Below are positions 42,401 to 54,900 of a stretch of 64,000 nucleotides of DNA, in pieces. Position 1 is the first letter of the stretch, and each line of letters begins with the position of its first letter. The notes beneath the pieces are model-generated. The model was not told the origin of the DNA and ran no database searches. It worked only from the letters and a program-made list of their open reading frames with translations. Made by a program: the position numbers and the translations under genes. The DNA comes from Limnoperna fortunei (taxonomy: Eukaryota > Mollusca > Bivalvia > Mytilida > Modiolidae): contig OX104112.1 in assembly GCA_944474755.1 (NCBI GenBank), positions 81,357,756 through 81,421,755 on the forward strand, in the 5' to 3' direction.

Positions 42401-45400
42401 TGTTACCCTACATGCCTGCAGTCTGTTAACTGTTCAGCTATTTCTAATTTTAAGAAAATTTAATGAAAATCAAAACCATTTGGTCTAGCACAATGTCTTT
42501 ATGTGTACAAACATCCTACTAAATATCAATGTTCAAAATGAACCTGAAACCAATTGAACAACTATTCAATTTGTTTTTCATCAGCTTTTCTTTCCTATAA
42601 GGAGTTGTAAAACAAATATGCCTCAATAATCATTTGGCAGATCTTGACGAGCTGAATAATTGTGTATGGAAAATTATTTTCTCTAGCTCTGAAGTTTTTC
42701 AGGTTACTGAGAAAAAATGAAAATGAAAAATAGAGTCTTGTAGAGCTTTTAATGCTTATTATTAGTTCTAATAATTTTCTACATTTTAAGAAAAAAATTG
42801 AACTAGTCATCAATTTTGACGATTAATTGACAATAACTCCTACAAGGGGGTGTGACATCTTCACTTAATGGAGAGTTTTGTAGAGCTTTGGTGCTGAAGA
42901 AGTAAGATCTCCTTGTTTTTTTCCTGTATCTGGTATTCTTTTTAAACTACAAGCCAAAAACTGCATTTTGACCCCCCCCCCCCCCAAGTTCTATTTTTAG
43001 CCTGGGCAGCCATGTTGGTTAATCTGCGGCCTTGGTTTGTGCAAACTTGGTACAGTACATTTGACCTATGATGTTAACAAAGTTGCAAAGCAGTCCTTTT
43101 AGTGGTGTCAGAGAAGATTTTTTAAAATCAATTAATACCGATTACAAACAGTTTAATGGGAATAACTCCTAAACAGTTCATAAAAAATCTTGACCCTAAA
43201 GTCTGTTTTGTAGCTCTCATAGAGCAGAACAATTAAGCAATTCTAACTTGTTTTCTAGTTCTAATAATTTTCAAGATTTTGAGGCAATTTTGATGATTAA
43301 AGAAACTAGGTAGAGGACATTTTACTGATGATGTGTGCAAAGTTTCAAAGCAATCTCTTCCATGGATTTGATGGAGAAGATTTTGGGTCAGATCACCTAA
43401 AAATGAAGGAGAAGATAGCTGGACAAAACATGTTCCCCTACAATGCAAACTGCATGTATCTCCAGGCATAAAGGGATCCATGGACAAACAAGGGTAAAAT
43501 GTTATCACTTCCAACTGTTAGTCAAGGTGGCATAAAAAAAGTTACATTAAGAATCCTAGGAGATTAATACAATCGTCCTGAAGAATATTCCGAACATTTT
43601 TTGTTTAGATCAAAATTCGTCAGAATGAGAAAAATATTAAAGCATCAATAAATGCAAACTTTTAATTTCACTAGAATAAAGTTTTAATTATTTTGAGATG
43701 ATATTTACTGAAAAGGGAACAAAATTTAGTCATACAAATAATATTCTATTTTCAAAAATTAGTTATGCCTGAATGTTGGCTTTCAGATAAAATGTTTGTC
43801 AAAAACCTTCAGAAAAACCAACCGTAATTTTATCTTCACATTCCTCTTCTTCCTCTACTCCATCATCATAGTTTGCTGGAGCTACATAATCATCGTCACT
43901 TGATGTCAGACCTAATTCTTCACCGTAACTCATATGGACCCATTGCCACATCTCTTGTGGTGTCATTGGCTGAAATGAAAACAAGGATCAATTCATTAAC
44001 AACCTCAAGAAACAAATGTGCTGTTAGCTCAAAATGCAGCTAATGCTCAGTATAAACAATATATACAAGCAAGTAAGCAATATATTTATTACATTGATGT
44101 CTATGGCATGATATTGTTTGCAAAAATTAAATAATTTCATTTATATTCAATTTTTCATGTTTAAATATAATAATTTTTTTCATTTATATGGTATATTTTT
44201 TTGTTTAATTTACATTGTTAAAATACTCCATTTGATTGTTAAAAAATATACTATATAAATAAAATATACTATATAAATACATATATTGAAAATAATTTAA
44301 TATAAATAAAATTATTTAATTTTTGTTATTTGTTTTGTTTAAGGGTTCACACCACTTTCAGCAATTTGGGAGGGAGTTAGAACACCTCAAGGGAAGTAAC
44401 TCATTTAATCAGTTACAACTATAAGAGGAAATGGATCAGGTATTTCCCTTCTAAATTCCTGAGATATATTTCACTCCTTTTGCATTTTGTCTACTTTTTA
44501 AAACATACATTGCATTTATTTGTAATTTTTTGTCATGTTTTAATTCACTATTGTACAATTGTATTTCTATTAGTGCAAAGCTTTTACAAAGAGCACCAAG
44601 AAACAAACCATGTACCTGTAAACTCTTTCTTAATATAAAATGTCATTAGACAGCACTGATACTAGGTTATCCTGACCGAAATGTTTGTGAAAAAAGCTTT
44701 TAATACTAGACATGTTTAGCCACCAAAATGTCTAGCCTAAATAGAAGCTATCAAGAAATTTTTCATGGATACCCACAAAGTGTAATGTGTAATATTTAAA
44801 AAAAACAAATGAGGTCAAAGTCATGTGACAAATCTCAAAGAGTTAAAGCACCTAAAATCTTATGCCGAAAAAGTCTTCAACAAAGTCTTAAGCAAGACAA
44901 AAAATAAAAACCATAATAATATCTAGCTGTGTTTATATCTAAGAGATTAAACTTCCACAAAAATGAAGGCTAGAAACAATTGTAATGACAACAATTAATT
45001 ACACAGATTTCACATTGAAAATAATTCCTTTAATTAAAATGTGAAACAAATTCAGATCTTTCACTCACTGAAAGTGACATCAAAATAACATTGATGTGCA
45101 ACAACATTCTAACAAAGGCTTCCCAACTTTTCAAAACATAATTATCAATGTTATAAACAGGATAAGTAATTGCACATACATGTAGTGAATACTGCAAATA
45201 TGATCACTCATGCCAAAACATATTTAGATAAAACTTGTTTATCTGATGCATTTTGCTGCATTTATGATCACATTTTAAATCAAATATTACATGTGGGATC
45301 ATGGGATGTTAGATAACTGTATTTGTCTGTAGCATTAATGATAAAGGTCTACTCTTTACAATGTGTCAAAACATTCATAAATCTGTTTCAATAAACGACT

Positions 45401-48400
45401 TTTTCTTAAACCTTTTCAAGTTTAATACAATTTAAATAAATTATTGTTACCTGATCTAACAATGCATTCTGCCATATTCTAAACAGCATGAGGTAAGTTT
45501 TATCTCTTGCTCCGAAAGATGTGAAGAAGAATTTGTCTTTATTTGTTGTGATCTGAATGGCATTTGGTATAACTCTTGCTGTTTTCTCTTTTGTGACTGC
45601 AGATATATCTTTTGCTGTAATGGTTAACTGAAATACAAATATAAATTTAAAAAAAACTATTGAGGAATATCTTTCTTTACAATTAATAACATAATACAGC
45701 ATTTTTTATCGATTTTCAATCTGTTATGCAAATCAGAATTTAACATGAGACATTTCGGCAGGGTTTCACATCATGTAAAAAAAATCCTCCATCCAAATAG
45801 AATGAAGTAGGCAGGGCTTAAATATGATACAATCAACTAAATCTTAAGTTATTCCAAAGTTATTCCAATGAACTGCAAACTGCAGCAGAACACAGATTGT
45901 CAAGATTGGAGTCGAGTACACATTGCCTGCAGTGAGAATCAAACCCGCAATCTCGGTGTTTACAGACCACGTGATTAATAGTAGACGAACTGTTAACCAC
46001 TTGGCCTACGAGATGCCCATTTAAAATTCTATTAATTAAATTATGTTATAAAACATTTATACCACGCTTTACATATTTAAACAACTCTTTCTATGGACTC
46101 ATTTCTGTTAAAGAATTGCCTTTCTGTTAATTGCATAATTTTCTCTGACAAACTGGTTATGCAATTAAGAGGAATCCACCGTACGTTAATGCATAAGAAG
46201 CATGGTAAAAATACTCATAAAATAAATTAAATTGTTAATCACTTCTAGATTTTAGGAGTAGTATAAATTTATTCTATAAATAGTAAATAGTATAAATTAC
46301 TCGACAGCTTAGGTTAGCAAAAGGTTTTTTTCTAGTGGTCCTTTCTCATTGATTTACTTAATGTCAAGTTTAATTTATTTTGGAATTTCAAATATTTCTT
46401 CTGTCATATTTTACATTACATCATTAGCTGAATGTTTAGATGCCAGTTGGAAAAAATATGTCCATTAAAAATAACCTTAGAAACGAAGACATTCAGGCAA
46501 TTCAAATTTAAAAATAAATAATTTGGTCAATTTACCACTGTTTCCCAACGAAATATATTGGCATAGAAACAGATCCAGTTCTGTGTAATATACATTCTTC
46601 CATGCACCAAGATGTCTTTCTGTAAAGCACACGAGTAATCTGAAACAAAAAATATTATTTTTGACTAATATTGAATTTTTTTAATACAAATACTTGAATT
46701 TTCAAATTAGTAATTTCTGAACCTATTAATGTAAGTTTTTATATGCTATATAACTAATGTGTTGCTATATGTTATTCAAAGGAAATTGAACTTTCTCTCT
46801 GTTAGTCATGCTTAAATAATAATAAAATAGGATTTGTTTGTTTGATTGAATGGTGTTTAATGCAACTTTCAGCAATTTTTCAGCTATCTCATGTCATCCA
46901 GTTTTTATTGGGGGAGGAAGCCGGAGTACCCAGGGAAAACCCCGACCTTCGGTAGGAAAACTGGCAATCCTTTTCAATTAAAATTGAAGTGGAGTACGAC
47001 CTGCACCCAGTGAGACTCGAACCCACAACCTCAGTGTTGACAGACCACGTGATCAATAGTAGATGAACTACCTTAACCACTCTGCCACTGAGGCCCCTTA
47101 ATAAAATAGGAGGGTTCAATATTCCATGGAGGTTCACTTTAATATACCTTGAATGGGAGGGCATGGGGGGCTAATTTTTCAATTTTTCCATTTTTGTTTA
47201 ATAGTCCATTGGGGTTTAAATTTATAAAACAGGGACTTACCACATGATGCACAAACATTCAAAAGATCTTTTTTATGTTAATAAATGTTACACTACCATG
47301 GAAATAACAAGTGTGGACACAGAAAAACGTCTCGCCTGAATTCCGCATCAGTAGCGAAAATAAATTTCGTCATAAGCATTACGTTAATAGCATTAATTAT
47401 GAGTAGCGGCCTGTATACCAAATATTGTCACCATACTATGCATAGTTACAGAGGAACTGTCCTAATACAAAAACTTTAACGTAGTCGCTGGACCGTGAAA
47501 TTGAGGTCAAGGTCAGGTGGAACCTACCAGACAGTCATGTACTATTAATCAGCAACCTATATACCAAATATTGTCATCCTACCATTTGTAGTTACAGAGG
47601 AACTATCGTAACCCAAAAACTTTAACGCAGTTGCTGGACCGTGAAATTGAGGTCAAGATCAGGTGACACCTACCAGACAGTCATGTACTAGTCATCAGCA
47701 ACCTATACACCAAATATTGTCTTCCTACCATGCGTAGTTACAGAGGAACTGTCGTAACCCAAAAACTTTAACGTAGTCGCTGGACCGTGAAATTGAGGTC
47801 AAGGTCAGGTGACACCTACCAGACAGTCATGTACTAGTCATCAGCAACCTATACACCAAATATTGTCATCCTACCATGCATAGTTACAGAGGAACTGTCG
47901 TAACCCAAAAACTTTAACGTAGTCACTGGACAGTGAAATTGAGGTCAAGGTCAGGTGACAGGTGACTGACTGGCAAGTACTCATCATAAGCTACCTCTGG
48001 ACCAAATTTGATGGACCTAGGGCTTGGGCTTACAAAGATATGAAGCAAGATGTCAAGTGTTTACGCCGCCGCCGCCGGATTCCCATACATATGTCTCGCC
48101 TCCAGCGACTTTCGTCGCAGGCGAGACAAAAATTGTAAAACTGTTTAATTGACTTGATGATCATCAAGATGTCCAGTTTTTTAGTGTTACACTTGTTAAT
48201 TTTTTTTTTAAATACCAGTTAGTACTAATGTCCTGCAGCCAAATTCTCAAAAAATCGTAGACGTAATTTTAAACGTAGCGTAAGTTTACATCTGTTTTAA
48301 TATTCTCAAAGATTCGTAGTTGTAAGTTACATGTAAAATTGATCATAAACTTACGTCTGCTCCTGAGCGCTCGTAAGTCCTAGCGTCCCTCATAATTTTG

Positions 48401-48830
48401 CAAAGAGAAATCTTTTTTCAAGCCATTCACTACTTAGCATCATTGATTTTGTTGCACGTGACATAGAACGACAAAAAAAACTTCAAAATTTGCAAATATT
48501 TTGAAAAATGTGTTACTCAAGGGGAATAACTCTTACAAAAATTTATAATTTTAAAAGAAAGAAACAACAACCGAATTTATGAAAGAACGTTCCGGAAATT
48601 AAACGTTTCCTATATGATTTGCGATTTTACATCATGCTGTTTTATTTATGTTAAAATTAAATGGGATTAGGTTATTTATTGCTTTATTATAACAAGAAAC
48701 TACTCGTTAATTTCTACACTGAAGAAACGTAACCTTAAACCTTGTTGCACGTTATGCTAAATTGACAGATTACTTTTTAAAACACATATTCAAAATTATG
48801 CAACACACCAATTAATATCATGACTTTATT

Positions 48831-48909
<79 letters not shown>

Positions 48910-51900
48910 TCACTTTAGCCAAATATAAATCCATATTTCCTTCCACCAGTCAACTGCTTTGTAAAGTTATGCAATTAAAAACACTGTAATAATTTAATTA
49001 CTTTGAGGTAAGTATTTCTCTTTCAATACGTTTATTTCCAAAGTGAAAGAAGTAACTGAGCATGTGTGATAACGCTACATGCAAAACGTAAGATTTACTA
49101 TTGCTATTTTACGTGCAAAACTGCGATTACTTTCGAGAATAAGAACAATCGTAGACGTAAACGTAAAGTTACGACTATCTTTATCTTTACACGTAAGTGT
49201 AAATTTACGATTTTTTGAGAATATGACTGCTGATCCTTAAGAAGGTTATCATTTGTTCACTGTTATTATTCGCTAGTGATAATCTTTTTTAATTCCTTAC
49301 ATAGAACATAGTGTTTGACTTTCTTAATAAGCAAGAAAAATTAAGCTTTCTGAATACCAGAAAGCACTTTACTATGTTCTAAGTGTTGACAGGAACCAAG
49401 ATAAATAGTAGATGTTAACCACATTTAAATATTAAACTTGTGTTGGGGCTTTGGTGGCCAAGTGGTTTAGGTAGTTAGTCATCTACTACTGATTATTCCT
49501 GTCAACACTGAAATTGTGGGTTTGAGTCTCACCCTGGAAGGGTGTGCTTGACTCCAACATTTACTGACAAGGTTGGGTTGGGGGTTTTCTCTGGGTACTC
49601 CAGCTTCTTCCACCAATAAAAACTGTGTGCCATATGACATAGTTGAAAATTTTCTGAAAGTAGCATTAAGCTATATTTCAAACAAACAAGGAGTATTCAT
49701 TTAGAGAGTAAGTCATGGACGGACAAAACAACACAAAAACCAAAAGCAGTAACTTTAACTCCACTAAGTGAGTCAATATGCTCCAGAAAGCAACTTCTGC
49801 TCTACGTGTGGCACTCTTCCTGTCTGTCAAGTTAAAATTTGGTAATTAGTCATATCAAGGAGTAGTCATAATACAGTAAGATGGAGGAAAGTGATTATGA
49901 CAAAAAGAACAAATCAATGGTCATTTGTAACACAGATATTTAATAATGGTCAATCAAGTTATGATTAAAATTTTCTAACAGATATCTTGCCACCACGAAA
50001 CCCTGGTTAAATAGCTTTTCTGTTTGCTGAGACACTCTCTATCAAATAATTCAGAACAGGAAATACAGGCTTTAGAGTTACTGATCAATTGAGGAATGTA
50101 TAATCCATATGAAGTTGCTGCTGGAATATTACAACAAAATAGAAAATTCACAATAGGAAAAATAAAATCATCCCTTTTGTCATAAATTTTGCTTTTCAAC
50201 CTAATTTTTATTGTCAATTTCTAGATGTACGTCAAGATATGAGGCAGACATAGCTGTCTCTGTGGTACGATTAATTTCAAATTTAGTTAGGTAGATGCAA
50301 CCTTGTGTTATAGAGTTGTGATCACCTAATAAAAGGAATTAGTGTTCCAGTGGGATGTAAACATGTACATGTACTACTAAAAGTATTACTCAGGTGTTTA
50401 GTTTTTATAAGTACATGTGCTAGATAATTTCCTTACATGTTTGTGCAAATAGTATACTAGTACTGTACTATGGTCAGCATTATACCATAATTACAACCTC
50501 TCAGGAAAATATCAGTACCACCAACCCATTAAGTATATTATAAAATTCAAACAACCACTGTTTATTATTCCATTCTAACTTTGTTTGATTTTGTTATTCA
50601 AATTTCGTTTTAAATTTCTTTCTTTTTTATTTTATTAATTGTGTCCATGCACACTAGTTCCTGGAAGTTTTTCACTCTGACCATACTCCCCATAGAGTCT
50701 CTTCTGGTACTGGAAGCTGATGATAATTGGAAAACCAAATGTCAGATATGGCCATAAAAATTTCTACCTCGGACAATATCAAACAAGGGTAAACTACGTA
50801 AAAAATTCCTGCCTAAAATATCAGGTGATCACAACTCAATAAAAACTTAGTTACTTCCATTGTGTAAAACATCTCACTCTACCACAGTAGTAATTGAAAA
50901 AATGTCACACCTGAATGAGCATAACCATAAACAATGACTGTTGACTGTGAACACACTGGAATGCAGCAATTGTAAACATAAATCAATCATGAATACACAA
51001 TAAAAATCAAAAATATCATCCTATGACATAACCTCAATTTCTTATAATTGAAACTCAACTAACACATATTGCAAAATGTTATGATACATAAGTTTCAGTT
51101 TGACAATAACAGTATTTTTTGCAGGTCTTCATGGAAATCATACATGTATTTACATACTTAATGACAGCATTTACTGAACATTCTTACCGACAATAAGTCT
51201 TTCATCATGAGGCAGATCTTTAAAAAATCTCCTAAAATCTTCACTTCTTGACTTGTATGTAGGACTAAACATCTGAAGGATAAAATTCACATTCTTATCA
51301 TGAACAATGTACATGTACAGCATTAAGGTGAATGCACTGACTACCAGCTAAATGAAGCATGTCATTGCATTTAATATCATAAAAAAATTCTTCATGTGAA
51401 ACTAAATAGCCACAAAATTTGCTTTTAAATTTAGACATTTAAATTTTAGATCCTAATAATGCAACAATGAATATACATGTAGGCTTAACAACTAAAAATC
51501 ATATGATAATAAATTGTGTCCAGCTGAACAATTACTGCCACGAGGTTTTATTTGATATTACAGGTAATTCCTGAATAAAATGTATGTAAATAGTTCTTGT
51601 TAATTACTGTCATAAACTGCAATTTCTACTTAATTTCATAACAATCCAATGTATATCACAACTTTACGAAACAAGTGTCAGAGAAAGTCTGTCATTGAAC
51701 AGCAAACCGGCTTTTTCCAGTTTGACAGTGAAATATACATACATTTTTTTTGTATAACCTGATGCTTACTATAGAAAAGCTTCAAAATGTGTAAGAAGAC
51801 TACTCAAGGAGTTATATGTCCAAAGGTAAAGTACAAGAAAATTGTAGAGACACACTCATGTCTAGTTTTGTTTAATGTACATGTATACTTTGTAATTGCC

Positions 51901-54900
51901 CAAAAGTACTAGTGACATGTAAACATGAGAACATTTTACCATACAGTAAATTTAAGTCCTATGATAGTGGCTGTTTCTTAATTCATTCAGCTTAACTACA
52001 GCTGTCTCAGATTTACCATCAACATTTACTTAGTCATGTAAGTTGTATTTAAAACACTTTGGGAATCAGACTATTTTGTATGACAATGCCAGATGCTCAC
52101 AAGAGCATGTATAGTTCTCCAGACTTACCAACTTTTTAGGAGACATGACTTTTCTTGGAAATTTTAATATTAAATGCTTAAGAGAGACCATTTTTGAGAA
52201 GATTCCATTCATGTTTTTCCAATAGAGTTGTATTTAAAAAAAGAAGAATGTGCCACTGCTTTGGCCTTCTTGGATTTAGGATCTGCCAAAAACACTCAAA
52301 CTTTGTAGAAGACCAATTTAGGTACTAATATATTTCTACGATATCATAATTCTTTTGGCTAAGCAGTTTTTCAGTAAACAAACATTGAAATTTTAGCCAG
52401 AATGCATTAGCAACCCTGGTCAGCATAATTTGCTTTTAACGTGCAGAACACTTTAGAAGAATACGCCATTGGTATGTTTTTTTCCAGACATTCCACTGTG
52501 GCTGTCATCTTGGATTTTAGATCATTTAAAAAAATTGAAATTAGAGGAGACCAATATATCTGAGGTACCTTTTTACAATATCACAACTCCCTTTGCAAAG
52601 GGCTTTGTTAGGAAACCCATTATGAAATTTCAGCCAATCAGAAATTCGCATTAGTAGCCCTGGAAGCATATATATTGAATTTCCAATTGGCTCAAAAAAC
52701 AAAAAAGAAGTAAAACAACCATCCAATCTTCAATTATGCATACTTTTGCTTGATTGTAGGGAATGGTTTTTTGGAGAAAATGCTGTTTGAATTTTTTTTC
52801 CATAGGCTCCTACATTACATGGTGGTAACCATCTTGGATTTTGAATAGGCACCAAAAAACTCGAACTTTGTAGAGGACATCTCAGGTACTTTCTGCAATA
52901 TTTCAAATCAATCTGCCAGGCAGTCTATGAGAAGCATTTGTAAATTCAGCCAATCAGAACACATTAATGGCCCTGGCAGCCATGTAAAATACTTGATCAG
53001 CACCAAAAACTCACACTCTGTAGAGTTCCATCAAAGGTACATTTCTGCAATACATGTATTTCTAATCAATCTGCCAGGTGATCTGTGCGAAACGTTTTAA
53101 ACTCATGATCAGCCCATCAGAATGCATTAATGGCCCTGACAGCCATGTTGAATACTTGATCAGCACCAAAAATTCAAACTTTGTAGAGGACCATTTAGGG
53201 TACATTTCTGTAATTTTTCAAATCAATATGCTTGAGGTCTTTTCAATTCAGCCCATCCATGTTGAACACTTATCACTATCAGCATAAAAAACTCAAACTT
53301 TATTAAAAACAACCCAATAAACATTTCTGACAAGTTTGGTTTTGATTGGTAAAGTAGTTTTTGGGAGGTTTGAAATGTGAAAAGTTTATGGCCAACGCCC
53401 AAAATGATGGATGCCAAGTGATGAGAATAGCTCACACTTTGGGTCATATTAGCCAAAAATCATAAAGGCTTGTACATGTTGTATCAGTGTTCAATCTAGA
53501 ATTTGGCCTAAAAGGGTCATGATGGCCCTAATAACTTACCATAGGAGGCCAGAATTTATAGCTAAGGGTCCATAAAACCAATATAAAGACATAAGAAATA
53601 TGCTTCATCTTGAAGCATCAACAACACGTTATAAAAAAGACGATAATATATTGTCTACATGATTTATTCCCTTGCTCAGTTGTAATTGTACATGATAAAA
53701 AGCGTACTTAGGACTGAGAATACAATTAAATTTCCAGTATATTTTAAAGGGATTGTAAAGCTGTTGACTATGAGGGAATTTCTCAAAGCAGTGAAAAATT
53801 ACATTGCGCCAGTAATGACCCAGTAGGCGTTTTAAGCGCGTCAATTCAACAAAGAATGCAGGAATGGCACGCTCCAGATTGAACACTGGTTGTATAGTGA
53901 CTTCTAAGATACAAACTTAAAACTAGATACATGTATTTCCATCAGAAACCCAGTTAAAACATAAACTTAAAGGTACATGTCCTTTCCTGTGCATCACAAA
54001 AGATATGTATGTATCATACACTATAGTACATGTACATTGTATCAATAATACAAAAAACTATACACTATATTTTTTCATGAAATAATATTATACATGCATG
54101 ATTTTATAGTTAGACAATAAAAATAATTCGAACATTTATATATTTGGTTACAGAATAAAAGACCAAGAATCCATCAGGTGAGGAAAAACTACCCAGTTAA
54201 AACCATATCAACCCATCCAGTAATCTTGGTGATGACTTTATACAATGTCTGATTATTTTAGCAATTTTTATGTGTCTTCTATCAATTTAATTAACAAGCA
54301 ATATTGTTTTAAAGAAATTACATTTATAATGTAATTATTTGGACTTTGCTTAACTTAACATTGATAAAATGCCAAACATAATGTAAAATTGAAATAGAAA
54401 GAAATATAACAGTCATTTCATGACAGTGATGTATTTGTGTTTTAAGCCAATTTTATAGTTTGTTTGAATAGTGTTTAATGCCATCCTAAATTTTTCAGAT
54501 ATATCAGGGCATCCATTTTTTATTGGGGAGGAAGCCAGAGTACCCAGAGAAAACCCCTAGATCTGTTAAAAAACTGGCAAGCATTGTCAATTAACACTGA
54601 AGTCGAGCACACCCTGATAGCAGTAAAGACTCACAACCTAAACGTTGCCCGGCACATAACATGACCAACATAGTAGATAATAACAGTAACAACCTGAACC
54701 ACTCTCCCATTGGGGCCCCACATAAAAAATAGTCAAGTAATATTTACATGTAAACATAATTGGACACCTCATGTTTGAATGTTAAGCCAATTTCAGTAAC
54801 TTTTCAGCTACATGTATATCATGGTGACATTATATAGGGAGGAAGCGGCAGTACTTGCATGAAAGCTTGCTAAGTTGCAGTCATTGTCATTGATGTACAT

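Noticed and set aside
43233..43514. 93-codon minus-strand frame
   Set aside because: Shadow of the composite tandem repeat in intron 7.
44335..44400. Possible twelfth SINE (CACTTTCAGCAATTTGGGAG)
   Set aside because: Only about 20 bases match the SINE tail, too short to call.
47012..47087. tRNA gene
   Set aside because: Box A and box B are present, but the sequence continues into a SINE core and tail shared by other copies, and no full cloverleaf can be drawn.
46889..47164. 91-codon minus-strand frame
   Set aside because: Runs through a SINE and its tRNA-like head.
47501..47990. CRISPR-like array
   Set aside because: Regular spacing, but whole 146-base units are repeated rather than short repeats with unique spacers, and the genome is animal.
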